A stretch of 64,000 bases of DNA from Nautilus pompilius (taxonomy: Eukaryota; Mollusca; Cephalopoda; Nautilida; Nautilidae), in assembly GCA_018389105.1 (NCBI GenBank), contig JACATO010001559.1, positions 62,001-126,000 of the forward strand, in the 5' to 3' direction. The notes beneath the pieces were generated by a model. That model searched no databases. It saw only the letters and a program-made list of their open reading frames with translations, and was not told where the DNA came from. The position numbers were made by a program, and so were the translations under genes. Of the stretch, positions 1 to 12,184 are shown one piece after another. Numbering within the stretch: position 1 is the first letter of the stretch; every line of letters begins with the position of its first letter.

Positions 1-1745
1 TTTGCACCAAGTTAAAACTACCTGGTTCCATTTCGTAAATGGCTACTGCGAAGCGTTTTGATCGAGTGATATGCATCTGCAGACTTTCATTGTAGGTTTA
101 TAATGCACCGCCGATGTTGGATATACGTTATCCCTTATACCCATGGATGGTTATGCATTTTTGAAATCCATCTTGTTACATTATTTTTAGATTGGGGAAT
201 CATGTAATGCGACGTTCAGACAGGTCAGACATCGAGCGGTGAAGGACCTGCCTGTTTAGAGAGATAGATGTAATCTTTGCGCACCAGCATCCTGTTTGTC
301 CTGTCATTGTCGCTGTGCACTGAAAGCGAGAGATGACCGCTTACTTAGCCGTGAACGTCGTCAATTCCTCTCGTATGGTAATCGATATCACTGTGCAACG
401 GCTCGTGCATAGTTTGGATACAGTGGACGGGTTGCTTGAGAGTTGTGAATGGAGGTCGTTGACTTTCCTGGTACTCTCATATCGGCAGATCTCGTGCGTT
501 TTTTTTGTGATTGGTGGTCTCCGCAAACGCGTCAGCCTGTCATTAATTCCCAAGATCTGGAATATGAACTCCTCCCGCCACAGCGAACGCCTCTGACAGT
601 CTTAATAGTATAGCTGCTAAATGTGATCTGTTCAAAGTATCACCACAGACAACGATCTGCGGCGAACGAGGACAGGCTGTTGTCTTTCTCCTGTAACTGA
701 GTTTAATTTGAAATATATTTTATAAATTATAATTTCCATTATAAAAGAGTAATTTTAGACACTTGTGTAAATGCTGCGTTTGATCACAATTGGGAAGATA
801 GTTAAATCAGCTACGTGATGGAGCTGATGTTCAATGCTACAACACATGTCATCAGTCATCATCTGTATGCGAGGCTGGTCGCGCAGACTTACAATCCCGT
901 ACTTGGTTCTGTAAGGCCCACGCTATATTCTCCACCCTTCAGACACCATGTCCCGTCGCGGATTTGCATAGCAGCCATAATCACCGCCTGGTTTTGCACC
1001 TATTTCAGCAAATATTCCCGATCCATCCCACTGACAGGCGAAATACCCCGGCCAGACATCCAGTTCCAGTATTTTCAGAACATTATATTACGTGTTTTTA
1101 AAAAAAAATAAATCAACCAAGAAAAGGCTCACAATACACATGGCAGAGATGTGGATTTACTTGTCGTGGCTCTGCTGGCGGATGGCCACAGCTGTTTCCC
1201 TCCGTACCGCCGAGAGGTAGATCTATCTCTCCCTTAGAAATAAAGTCTACGTGACAGCTCTGGTGTTTTCGTTACCAAATCATTATAAAATAATCGATAA
1301 TAAAGTAATTAAAGTACAGGTGATTAAAACCAAATATGGATTACATCAGATCAAGCTGATTACCAAAGAGCTGACGTCAGAGCTTATCTAACAAACAGAT
1401 AAGCTATGCAGTAACGATCTCTGTTCACAAGATTACATTCATATGTTACATTTATTTTTTCCAGACATTGGAATGGTTTATTCTCTTAAATTTTACTGAT
1501 CCAATGAAAATCAGAAGAACTGACTGATTATTTTAACATTTTACGACACAAAACTTTCTCCGCTGAAGCGAAAACGAGAATATAACCCATCCTCCAAGAA
1601 GAAGATGGAAAAGTACTCCCGTCACCATGGCAACAATGCGCTTGTTTATCTGCGCCAAAAACTTCTCTTTTCTCTAAAATAAACTGGGGTGGTGGTGGCT
1701 CTCAATCGAAAGGAGCAGGCGATATCGCTAGTGCAGCGGTTTAAC
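1..1745. other. Unique AT-rich DNA, no supported gene
   Basis: No recognisable gene, RNA or transposon was found. Short frames of 60 to 98 codons occur on both strands (for example 333-596 plus and 341-553 minus), but they overlap each other, have no recognisable domain and are of the length expected by chance. A perfect CRE-like octamer TGACGTCA lies at 1372-1379. The stretch is probably intergenic or intronic. Confidence 0.6.
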
Positions 1746-1748
1746 TTT

Positions 1749-1790
1749 GCTTCTCAACTGACCAGACGCTTTTGAAATCTTAGAATTCTT
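1749..1790 (-). repeat. Dispersed repeat copy A (paired with 49272-49312)
   Basis: Read on the minus strand, about 40 bases here closely match 49272-49312: both have ATTCTA, then a GATT-containing stretch, then GTCTGGTCAG followed by a YTGAGAA motif. Two copies 47.5 kb apart indicate a dispersed repeat. The GGTCAG-YTGAG core resembles a tRNA A box, so a SINE head is possible, but no clear B box follows here. Confidence 0.45.
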
Positions 1791-1857
1791 TCTCCTTAAC
1801 CGGAAAATCAGCCAGGTTACGTTAATAAAGCGAACTAATATACAGAGGCGGGCGTGC

Positions 1858-1925
1858 GGTGAGTGTGTGTGTGTGTGTGAGTGTGTGTGTGTGTGTGTGT
1901 GTGAGTGTGTGTGTGAGAGTGTGAG
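1858..1925. repeat. (GT)n microsatellite with GAGTGT interruptions
   Basis: A run of GT dinucleotides broken by several GA steps. On the minus strand it gives a threonine/histidine/serine-rich frame that should not be read as protein. Confidence 0.95.
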
Positions 1926-1929
1926 TGTT

Positions 1930-4415
1930 GGAAAGATTAGATCGGCCTGAATTGGATGGAGCGAAGCGTACCGTTGCTTGGACATCCAACTAGGGAATTC
2001 TTTTCCTCGGCAATACGAAAGTAGAATAGCAGGAGCGTTGTTGACTACTGGCTGGAAACGAGCTCCAAGATAGAAAAGGCGAAAATGGCCCACGCCAGAG
2101 TAGGTCGCAAGACGAGAAACTGCCCTTTAAAAGTTGCATTTTAACTCATTTTGTTCCTGCTTCGGGATCGAGGAGATGTACGCAGTATCCGGTAAACCAA
2201 AAGAGATACGTTAAGGGACCCTTCACCGAACATGTGCGGCTCACACTGGTCGGGAAAAGAAGCAAAACATTTAAATAATGTTTTTTTTCTCAGTAAACGC
2301 CTCAATAAAATAAAATCAGGAATCCCGTCATGACCAGGGAGGAGGACTGTTTGCCAGTGCGATTGGTTATGCGATCAGTTTCCTTCACGTATACAATCTA
2401 CTGTCACAAATATCTTCTAGCATATAGTGGCCGTGATAGATCTCTTGTCGCTGTGTACGTACGACGTCTAGCGCCAGTAGGTATAAATAAGGACACTAAA
2501 AGTCTGCTTCTGGCCTCGAGCCTTTAGCAACGAAACCAAAGCCTGTCAGATTTCCTCTTGTTGAGCGTCTGAAATCCTGACAATATGTTCTACGTAGGAC
2601 TTTACAACCTGGAACCATTCGGGTGAACCTACGCTGAACTCGTACAAAATAACGACTCTATATCTACACAGGGTATTCAAAAACGTGCACGACCCAGGAA
2701 ATCGTATAATGGACGAATTTCTTTTTATTATATAATTCCGTATTTGTTTTTCTGTGGAATATCTTAAAGCCATATTAACTTTGTTAGTAGCTGGAATACG
2801 TATGACAATATTTTTGTTAATAAATCTCGGTCTTTCTTGAAATTACATTTTGAAAATGAACCGTCTTCCAATATGCGGCCGGTTCCGAGAAACACAGTTA
2901 GACCATAATATTATTTTGAACATTTCTCTTGTTTCGTTTTTAAACACCCCACAGACAGTCCTTTGCGACCAATTCGATTTAGTTGGACCGTAAGCTCGCT
3001 GTGAGGACAGAGATGGTGAGCGTTGGCCATTGTTCCGCTGGTGCGGGAGACCTTAGAACTTATTCTGCTCTATATGCCCTCAGTGGTATTGGGATGAGGG
3101 GAATTGAGCTGCACAGTACTACAGAAATGGACTGTAATTTTACACTAAAAACTGCTGTAATTTGCGATGTCAGTGACTCATTGATTCTGGCTTTATTCGT
3201 CGTTTTTGTGAAATATCTGGGGCACAACTACAGATTGCGAAATGATAAAATAATACCGTATTTTATCTGAATTTTTGGCAAACACCCCGGATCCATATAA
3301 TTCGTTTCTTTTTGGAGAGATACGGCTCTGGATACAGCATAAAGCGATTTCACGCAACTAAGCCCCTTATTTGTAAATAAACACCACGCTTTGAGATTTT
3401 TCGCTTCTCCGACTCGTGGAAATTGCAGGGTTTGATTTGAAATATATGGCACCATTTGTTCCAGTCATTAGCGAGTATACAACAGCCGTCTTCTTTTAAT
3501 CTTCGTAGACTGCTTCGAGACTGGACGTCATCGCCAGTATCTGAATTATACATCATTCTGTACTTCGTGTTTGTTTTCATTGGAGAGTTTGCGACGCCAA
3601 CCTCACGTTTCAAGTTGACCGCAGAACCAATAGTGTAAGTTATAAGAAAGCCATAGTCTTAAATTAATGACGTTAACAGTTATCATATGTAAGTTACTAC
3701 TAACCAGCTCTTTATATGTAGCACCTTTACTTAGCATAGTGTTCCAGCTTCTTCGTCTTCTGATACTGAATGGAGATGGGTGGAATATTGTTCGAAGGAT
3801 CTTGCAGAATGTCGCCATTGTAATCTTTTTGCTCCTATTTGTTTAGTGGGACTCTGCGCCCCTGGCTAGTCGATGGCAACTCCATAGTTACCCATCATCT
3901 ACCCACCGCCAAGTAAGGCGGATGCTTTGCTCCGTCATCATCCTGCAAACAGCTTTGAGCTCAGTGGAACATCTCGGAATAAAGGCACACAAGACAGAAC
4001 TGAGCGGAAGAAACCAGAACAGTGAATGTAAATTCCGATTGCTTCACAAACCAACCTGAACCTTCAGTGGAAAGATTGGAAACAAGATGGCGACTGAAAA
4101 TGATAATGCATAACCTCGTTCTGATCATGAATATGATAAACCACCACAGAAACTTACTGGACTTTCTGCAATAGCAATAAATATATTTTAAAGTTGTGCG
4201 AAATTCCAACTTTTATCCCCATAAACTGTCTTTACGTGGAATGTATGCGACGTTCGTATTTAATGCCGGGTACACCCAGACTATCAAGTAAAAATGGCTC
4301 TTCGTTTAGTGAAATCTCCTTTACTTTTCGGAATTAGAACAGCATTAGTTTCGAGCGCTTACATCGAATATTTACGACAGACTGGCCACGTGGTACTATG
4401 CTTGCAAGAAGCTTG
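1930..4415. other. Unique AT-rich DNA
   Basis: No supported gene. Around 2666 the motif CAGGGTATTCAAAAACGTG resembles the first bases of some mariner-type termini, but no matching inverted end was found. At 4087 an ATG in the context AACAAGATGGCGAC (a YY1-like AAGATGGC site) opens only nine codons. Overlapping short frames at 2546-2773 and 3228-3613 have no recognisable domain. Confidence 0.5.
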
Positions 4416-4419
4416 TCAT

Positions 4420-4960
4420 CGGCTTAACCCCTCACCTCTCGTCATCACGCGCAGCAGCGGAGGAGGAATCATGGCGGAACGAACGGACGGTAAGAATTCG
4501 GTTTGCGGCTGAAGAAATCTCGTCGGGGGGCACTTAGCGCGCGAAGGCTTCTCCGCGAGGATTTGTCGAGAGAACTACTGGAACGTGTTCCGTCTCGAAT
4601 ATCAACAGTCGGCGCCGAGCGGCCGCTTCGAAACGGTCCTACTTCAAGAAGTCTCAGCGTCGTTGAATGGCGTAGTTGTCGTCACGCTCCGGCCGCCACC
4701 CGACCGTCTGGTCCCCCCCCCCGCTTCGCAAGAATTCCAGGTCCACGGGAACCTTCACTTATTCGATCGCTCGCTGACAGGCCAACAGGAGCGATTCGTC
4801 ACCGACGAGGTGCCACGGCTCCTCACAACAATCCCATTTCGCAAGTCGCCGCTTCTTTCTCTTTCGGTGAATTGAAAACTCCTCGAATTCTTCAGATGGC
4901 CAGGCTGCTGGCTCCCCTGGCCCCTCCCCGAGCGCGCTCACCATAAAGGAAAGTCCACTC
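4420..4960 (+). promoter_or_regulatory. CpG-rich island, candidate promoter and first-exon region
   Basis: GC and CpG content rise sharply against the AT-rich flanks, with many CG dinucleotides from about 4420 to 4960. Open frames of 96 and 147 codons here (4585-4875, 4503-4946) are explained by the lack of AT-rich stop codons and overlap a minus-strand frame, so I do not call them genes. The island surrounds a good start codon followed by a strong splice donor at 4471-4495, which suggests a transcription start region reading to the right. Confidence 0.45.
4471..4489 (+). CDS. Candidate first coding exon (MAERTD, phase 1)
   Basis: An ATG in a good context (A at -3, G at +4, purine-rich leader GGAGGAGGAATC) is followed by six codons reading MAERTD, then one base of a seventh codon and the donor GTAAGA at 4490. 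This is the usual shape of an animal first coding exon in a CpG island. No following exon could be tied to it: the nearest CpG-rich frames lie inside the predicted intron. The product is unknown. It could also be a chance ATG in an untranslated leader. Confidence 0.35.
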
Positions 4961-4979
4961 CGTTCATATATCACCACAC

Positions 4980-6515
4980 CAACACCCGCTGGCCTTTGGC
5001 TCCAACGTTTGACATTTTTAGGCCTTCGTGTTGAAAGAACTCGTATATCCCGGGTCGCATTGGAACGGCGAGCTTTAGTGTGGACTAATTAGAAAAAAGA
5101 TACATTCGCCGAAATAAGCACAGACAAATGAATAATTCCATGTCGGACAGAATGTTTTCCAAGAGAAGCGAGGAGTGCCTTCAAGCCCTTGTTTATGGAG
5201 TAATTCTAGTGACCACTTCCACCGTTCCTCGAAATTCTAATTATCTGTAAGAGAATTTCCGTCTCGATTTTATTCTTTGGGAGTAATCTCTTTTGTACAT
5301 TCCAGACTTGACATCCGTGATAAATTAAAGGAAAATAAGAGAAATAATTAATTTTTCTAACCTCTACTATATACCTGTATAATAAAGGCTACTTTTCCTC
5401 TAGATTATCATAAATATTTACGGTATTAATGTTACTGTATATATAGGATAACAGTAAGGTTTATACCAGATTACTTTTGATTAACTACAAACCATCACTT
5501 CATATGTTTATAGCAGATAATTTCTGCCTTGGCCCCGTGCATCGGCCGCCGTGATCTGGTTGCATCACCCGTTAAATAAACAGGATATCTTGCATCGTAT
5601 TTTTGAGTAGCTAAATTTAGTAAACCAAATCTTGTTCCATAGAATCGCTCCACCGATTACGAGATCTGCTTCAGTCAGCAAAACACGGATGCATGGATAA
5701 ATGAGTGTCCGAACAAAAGGTTTTACAACCGACAGTTACCTTGTAAATGGTTGACACGCCCATAACCTTAGTTGGAGAGATAGAGAGAGAAATGTTTCCC
5801 AGTAATTATTGGCTGCATTTTATCTTTCTCTTTTGGAGAAGTGGGAGGATAAAAACACCGAAGTTTGGAAACTTCGCAATCTGCTTGACGTTTGTTAGTG
5901 GATGTCATCTGGCAGCACAGACAAGAAGATGACAGGATCAGATCTCTACATCTCCACTTACACGCTGCTTGGTCGCGACTCAGAAACTCCCATCTCGTTT
6001 TCCACCCTGTCTAAACATATGTTATTTATTTTTTTTTTTTAAGGGTCCTTTATATTATACGTCTGAATTTCTGATTCTTAGACACCTAGAAGCGCTTCTC
6101 TATCTGTTAGATTTATAGCTCTGTAAATTATTAGGGAGCTAGAAGCGCAACGACAAAAAAGGATGTGACGACAAATTCCGCGTATGTTCTACTCGGAACC
6201 TGTCGCGATATTCTATGGCAGCAGTCGCAGTATCTTTTCTTTTCAGCATCATTTCTTTCTTCTTTCCTTCGTGGACGCTGGCGATGCTCTCGCACGTGCT
6301 TTCTGCTTATTTCTCCTGTATACATCGTTATTGGGGAAGGAAGGAAGGATATTGGAAAAAATTTTGCAGAACCGAACAGTTCTCTTTTAAGATTTGATAT
6401 TAAAATATAAATGAAATATATACACTTTTAAAAAATTCGAGATTTATCATTTAGAAAAATATATATTTGAACTTTGACCTTTTTCTTCTTCGTCTTCTTC
6501 TTCTTTTTTTTTCCA
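4980..6515. other. Unique DNA, no supported gene
   Basis: AT-rich sequence with short homopolymer and TA-rich runs. Frames at 5747-5932 and 6131-6410 lie on both strands across the same bases and have no recognisable domain. A (CTT)n-like run lies at about 6480-6512, directly beside the MITE at 6521. Confidence 0.6.
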
Positions 6516-6520
6516 AAGTA

Positions 6521-6857
6521 CAGTAAAGTCTTCTTATCCGGCATCCATGAGACCTAGCGGGTTAGGGTTAATCAAATATGCCGGTCTGTTACTCAAGACT
6601 TCTCGATATTACACTTTTAAAAGATTTTTAAAGTTTGGTTCGCAGACACAATAATGGCGCCCGGCAAATTGAGCAGGCGACCAGCAGCGCCACCGTCTGC
6701 AAGCGTTAACATCGCGGATGCCGTGAGACACACTTCCGTACACGCGTGGTGTGAGAGTTCCGGATGGCGGTTTCTGAAACGTAGAATTGTATTGAGATAT
6801 TCTACAGATTCCGGTTATTAAAGTATTCCGGATAACAAAAAAAAGAGGACTTCACCG
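6521..6857. mobile_element. pogo/Tigger-like non-autonomous element (MITE)
   Basis: The left end reads CAGTAAAGTCTTCTTATCCG and the right end, reverse-complemented, reads CGGTGAAGTCCTC, a T run, then GTTATCCGGAA. These match as imperfect terminal inverted repeats of about 25 bases interrupted by a T-run insertion. The CAGT...AAGTC...TTATCCGG pattern is typical of pogo/Tigger-type elements, which insert at TA; TA lies immediately left (6519-6520), while the right flank (TGTTA) is imperfect. The 337-bp interior has no transposase frame, so it would depend on a transposase in trans. Family assignment is from TIR resemblance only. Confidence 0.6.
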
Positions 6858-7440
6858 TGTTACTTTTATACGCTTCTTGTCGTTACTCCTCGCCATTTCC
6901 GCTCCCTCTTCTCCCATCTGACAAGTTACTGTAGGATTCTCCTTAAATTGGGACTACCATGAAACAGCTGAAGCGTAGCTATGAGCCGCATATTTGTGGG
7001 GGAAAAAATACAAACTAACAACCTGATGTTTGTTCTTTTTCTTTCTCCCTAAACGACAGAATATTTGTTCGTTTTGTAAGTATCTCAACTACGACTGGTA
7101 ATACTGTGTGACACCTGTAAACGAATTTACATAAAACAGCGCGGTACGATTATCGACATTTTAATCTCGGCTAATTGGTCGCACTGAAAATACCACTCTT
7201 TGATAAAACGTTTCTTCTGTCGTTGATCTTTACTCAGTAACTAATCACGCAAGTAACGACAACAAACCTGCTATTTCTTACCTCTAGGAACACCGGCCGA
7301 AGTTTACTCTAAAACACTTTATCAGTTTTGATGAAACTTCAGGATATCTAAACTTTTTTTTACGTTTTACAAACACCTAGGTGTGACTTCCTTCCTAGTT
7401 ATTCTGTGAACAAAATATCAATCCTTTCTGCGCGTCAGAG
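6858..7440. other. Unique DNA between MITE and minisatellite
   Basis: AT-rich, with no gene or repeat recognised. Confidence 0.6.
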
Positions 7441-7446
7441 CTGTGC

Positions 7447-10385
7447 AAAATGCTGAGCTGTATAAGGTGTAGGACAGGGTTAAACACGATGCTGAGCTGT
7501 ATAAGGTGTAGGACAGGGTTAAACAGGATACTGAGCTGTATAAGGTGTAGACAAGGGTTAAACAAGATGCTGAGCTGTATAAGGTGTAGGACAGGGTTAA
7601 ACAAGATATTGAGCTGTTATTGTAGGCCAGGGTTAAACACGATGCTGAGCTGTATAAGGTGTAGACCAGGGTTAAACACGATATGAGCTGTATAAGGTGC
7701 TTACAGTTTTTTGCCAAGCTTTTTTTTAACAAAGGATACTTTTTTTTTAAAGGTGTAGGACAGGGTTTAAACAAGATACTGAGCTGTGTTAAGGGTGTAG
7801 GCCAGGGTTAAACGCGATGCTGAGCTGTATAAGGTGTAGGCCAGGGTTAAACGCGATGCTGAGCTGTATAAGGTGTAGGCCAGGGTTAAACGCGATGCTG
7901 AGCTGTATAAGGTGTAGGACAGGGTTAAACGCGATGCTGAGCTGTATAAGGTGTAGGACAGGGTTAAACAAGATGCTGAGCTGTATAAGGTGTAGGCCAG
8001 GGTTAAACAAGATACTGAGCTGTATAAGGTGTAGGCCAGGGTTAAACAAGATACTGAGCTGTATAAGGTGTAGGCCAGGGTTAAACGCGATGCTGAGCTG
8101 TATAAGGTGTAGGCCAGGGTTAAACGCGATGCTGAGCTGTATAAGGTGTAGGGCAGGGTTTTACAACGCGATGTGAGCTGTATAAGGTGTAGGACAGGGT
8201 TAAAACGCGATGCTGAGCTGTATAAGGTGTAGGACAGGGTTAAACAAGAGGCGGAGCTGAGCTGTGCTGTATAAGGTGTAGGACAGGGTTAAACAAAGAT
8301 ACTGAGCTGTATAAGGTGTAGGCCAAGGGTTAAACCCGATACTGAGCCGGTATAAGGTGGAGGCGGGCAGGGTTAAACGAGCTGATGCTGGAGCATATAG
8401 GGTAGGCAGGGTTAAACCGCGATGCTGAGCTGAAAGGTGTAGGGCCGGGGAAAAACGCGATGCGTGAGCTGTATAAGGGGGGGTAGGACAGGCGGTAATG
8501 GACAGGGAAACAAGATGCTGAGCTGTATAAAAGGTGTAGGCCAGGGTTAAACAAGATGCTGAGCTGTATAAGGTGTAGGCCAGGGTTAAACGCGATGCTG
8601 AGCTGTATAAGGTGTAGGCCAGGGTTAAACGCGATGCTGAGCTGTATAAGGTGTAGGCCAGGGTTAAACGCGATGCTGAGCTGTATAAGGTGTAGGACAG
8701 GGTTAAACAAGATGCTGAGCTGTATAAAAGGTGTAGGCCAGGGTTAAACAAGATGCTGAGCTGTATAAGGTGTAGGCCAGGGTTAAACAAGATGCTGAGC
8801 TGTATAAGGTGTAGGCCAGGGTTAAACGCGATGCTGAGCTGTATAAGGTGTAGGGCCAGGGTTAAACGCGATGCTGAGCTGTATAAGGTGTAGGCCAGGG
8901 TTAAACGCGATTGCTGCAGCTGTATAAGGTGGGACAGGGGTTTTAAACAAGATGCTGAGCTGTATAAAAGGTTGTAGGCCAGGGTTAAACAAGATGCTGA
9001 GCTGTTATAAGGTGTAGGCCAGGGTTAAACAAGATATTGAGCTATATAAGGTGTAGGCCAGGGTTTAACAACCGATGCTGAGCTGTATAAGGTGTAGGCC
9101 AGGGTTAAACGCGATGCTGAGCTGTATAAGGTGTAGGACAGGGTTAAACGCGATGCTGAGCTGTATTAAAAGGTGTAGGCCCGGGTTAAAACAAGATGCT
9201 GAGCTGTATAAGGTGTAGGCCAGGGTTAAACAAGATACTGAGCGCTGTTAAAGGTGTAGACCAGGGTTAAATAAAGATGCTGAGCTGTATAAGGTGTAGG
9301 CCAGGTTAACCAAGATTTTGAGCTGTATAAGGTGTAGGCCAGGTTTTTTTAAACAGATGCTGAGTGTATAAAAGTTGTAGGCCAGGGTTAAGCGATGCTG
9401 AGTGTATAAAAGGTGTAGGCCAGGGTTAAACAAGATGCTGAGCTGTATAAAAGGTGTAGGCCAGGGTTAAACGCGATGCTGAGCTGTATAAGGTGTAGGC
9501 CAGGGTTAAACAAGATACTGAGCTGTATAAGGTGTAGGCCAGGGTTAAACGCGATGCTGAGCTGTATAAGGTGTAGGCCAGGGTTAACAAGATGCTGAGC
9601 TGTATAAAAGGTGGTTGTTGTAGCCAGGGGTTTTTTTAAACGCGATGCTGAGCTGTATAAGGTGTAGGACAGGGTTAAACAAGATGCTGAGCTGTATAAA
9701 AGGTGTAGGCCAGGGTTTATAACACAAGATACTGAGCTGTATAAGTGTAGGCCAGGGTTTAAACAAGATGCTGAGCTGTATAAGGTGTAGGCCAGGGTTA
9801 AACGCGAGCTGAGCTGTATATAAAGGTGTAGGCCAGGTTTAAAACAAGATGCTGAGCTGTATAAAAGGTGTAGGCCAGGGTTAAACGCGATGCTGAGCTG
9901 TATAAGGTGTAGGCCAGGGTTAAACAAGATACTGAGCTGTATAAGGTGTAGGCCAGGGTTAAACGCGATGCTGAGCTGTATAAGGTGTAGGCCAGGGTTA
10001 AACGCGATGCTGAGCTGTATAAGGTGTAGGCCAGGGTTAAACAAGATGCTGAGCTGTATAAAAGGTGTAGGCCAGGGTTAAACAAGATACTGAGCTGTAT
10101 AAGGTGTAGGCCAGGGTTAAACAAGATACTGAGCTGTATAAAAGGTGTAGGACAGGGTTAAACAAGATGCTGAGCTGTATAAGGTGTAGGACAGGGTTAA
10201 ACAAGATGCTGAGCTGTATAAGGTGTAGGACAGGGTTAAACAAGATACTGAGCTGTATAAAAGGTGTAGGCCAGGGTTAAACAAGATGCTGAGCTGTATA
10301 AAAGGTGTAGGACAGGGTTAAACAAGATGCTGAGCTGTATAAAAGGTGTAGGCCAGGGTTAAACGCGATGCTGAGCTGTATGGCG
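7447..10385. repeat. 39-bp minisatellite, about 75 units
   Basis: The unit is 39 bp (GATGCTGAGCTGTATAAGGT followed by GTAGGCCAGGGTTAAACGC). Because 39 is a multiple of three and has no stop in several frames, it yields long 13-residue repeat frames on both strands; these are artefacts. Units differ at a few fixed sites: GCG or AAG before ATGC or ATAC, GGCC or GGAC, and TATAAGG or TATAAAAGG. The TATAAAAGG variant recurs at roughly 200-bp spacing in places (about 8527, 8727, 8965, 9166), suggesting a higher-order unit of five or six monomers. Units at about 8230-8520 and 9240-9420 carry many small indels, which may be real decay or assembly error. Confidence 0.95.
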
Positions 10386-10389
10386 TGGA

Positions 10390-10870
10390 GTAGGACGACA
10401 AACTGCGTAAAATGACGTGGCCTTCGTAAAGGTGTTGACATCGCAAACGTCTTCTACTCTCGCTCTAAATACTTTTAAAGAGTAGAATATTGCGAATTCT
10501 AAAGTATCTATACAAAATAACGAGCAATGTCTTGTCGATAAGATGTGACTAGTTATTGAGAAATAAAATAAATAAATGAAACTAAATAATTAATAGGAAT
10601 GTAGGTGAATGCACCTTGTTAAAATAATTATAGAAACAGGAAAAACTGGGTATATAATAAAAATATCACGTGATAGAATCGCGTTTCATTTTGCAAATGA
10701 AATACTCCATGTTTCAGTCTTTGTACTGGTGTCATGGAAGAAACCAGAAAGGGCCACTGTAGAAGTACAGGCAGTGGTTTTATTGTGGTGCTGAGAATGT
10801 GTGGTAAATACTATGGCTCATGAAAGAGAAATGGCAAATGATAAACGTATTGGAATCTGAGTCTTAGCGA
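10390..10870. other. Unique DNA left of the Tc1 remnant
   Basis: AT-rich. The left part of the Tc1-like element probably lies here, but no terminal inverted repeat was identified. Confidence 0.5.
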
Positions 10871-10879
10871 CTGAAGGAT

Positions 10880-11760
10880 ATTTATTCTATGGGGCAGATT
10901 GCAGTTTTACTTCATCTTTCAAGAGCTGTATTTAAGACTTTAAGGATACGTGAAACTGGTACTGTTGAAGATAGATGCGGACGGAAAGAAAGCCAAACTC
11001 TCCAAAGGTGATGTTAAGTACCTCGGGGTGGGTGGGGGTATCCTTTCTACATGAGAGACAACGAGCCAGTAGAGATCTTGAGAATGACGTAGCTGCAAGA
11101 ACAGTGCGAGTGGTCTCAGTGGACGTGTAGCTTTCCAAAGACCTTTGATTAGGAGAGGCAGCAGAAATGAAGCAGTGGGGTGTCCAAACTCGGAAGAAGG
11201 TGCCCTTTAAAGATGAGTACAAGTTTGAACTGTCTGACAGTAATCAACAGTAGCTTTTTTGGAAGGCTGACCAAAAAGTGATATAACAGTCAGGCCACAA
11301 CCGATAACATTGAAGCATGGAGATGGATCAATAGAAACGCGGGGCTGTATATGAGCCGAGCCTGTTGGGTAATTGTGGAAAATCGAAGATGTGCTGACTG
11401 CCGACAGGTACAGGCAGGTTTTCATCTATTAAGCCATTTCCTCAGCAAGACATCTCGTTCAGCGGGGATTGACCGAAGCGTAGAGCCAAAGTAAGGAAAA
11501 ACGACCTGGAACTGATGGTGGAACACTCACAAATATGCCTTGGCCTGCAACGAAGTTCTGATGTAAGCATAATTGAGGCTATATGAAGTATATATGGCTA
11601 CTGAGAAAATCATATCGAAACCACACACCTTGGACGAATTGTGGAAAGTGCTACAGGATATTTGCAACATTCCACAGTCATCCATTGATAACCTGCATGG
11701 GAGAATGAGAACAAGATGTCCTGCTCTATATAAAGCAAAGGGCACCAAATACAAACTTAC
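10880..11760 (+). mobile_element. Decayed Tc1/mariner-family transposase
   Basis: Transposase remnants occur in the expected order across about 880 bp, in shifting frames. At 10890-10980 there is a helix-turn-helix-like stretch (MGQIAVLLHLSRAVFKTLRI, then RETGTVEDRCGRK). At about 11295-11350 PITLKHGDGSIETRGCI corresponds to the family's KHGGGSxMVWGC segment, followed by ADRYRQ in place of the usual xADRYxxxL. At about 11538 NMPWPATKF corresponds to LPWPAQSPDLNPIE. The C-terminal PHTLDELWKVLQDICNIPQS at about 11622-11681 matches the family's TLxELWxxLQxxWxxIPQ. Several stop codons and frameshifts interrupt it, so it is not functional. Terminal repeats were not found. Confidence 0.75.
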
Positions 11761-11764
11761 TATG

Positions 11765-12050
11765 CTATCTATTCATTTTGTTTTTTTATACTTTCTGTAA
11801 TAATAAATTGTCTGTTTCCATATATATATATAAGATTTTGTCTACTATTTCTTATGTTCGTTTTCTGTGTTCTGCAAATCAGCACTGACAGCGCTAAAAA
11901 CAGTTTTTGTGACTGATTTTACTGGACAAATGTTTGCGCACCCAACAGAATGTACCTGTACATCCCAGATGTTCGACTATCTTTCCTGTGTCACCGGTTT
12001 GATCTTACACAAATTAAATAAGAAAAACATTTAAAAAGGCAACGACAATT
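11765..12050. other. Unique DNA right of the Tc1 remnant
   Basis: AT-rich, with a short TA run at about 11821-11831. It may include the right end of the Tc1-like element, but no inverted repeat partner was seen. Confidence 0.45.
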
Positions 12051-12054
12051 TTTT

Positions 12055-12184
12055 GAAAATCTCCGAAAGACGAAGATAAATAGGAAATTAATAATTATAA
12101 TCGAAGTTGTATGGATTTGAAAATCTCCGAAAGACGAAGATAAATAGGAAATTAGTAATTATAATTGAAGTTGTATGGATTTTC
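12055..12184. repeat. 65-bp tandem duplication
   Basis: GAAAATCTCCGAAAGACGAA and the rest of a 65-base unit occur twice in a row, with three or four differences between copies. The duplication looks recent and has no coding potential. Confidence 0.9.

Noticed and set aside
7395-10243. Many frames with 13-residue repeats (CLTLAYTLYSSAS and MLSCIRCRPGLNA types)
   Set aside because: Produced by a 39-bp minisatellite whose length is a multiple of three; open in several frames on both strands.
7447-10385. CRISPR-like array
   Set aside because: Units are contiguous with no unique spacers, and the context is an animal-type genome.
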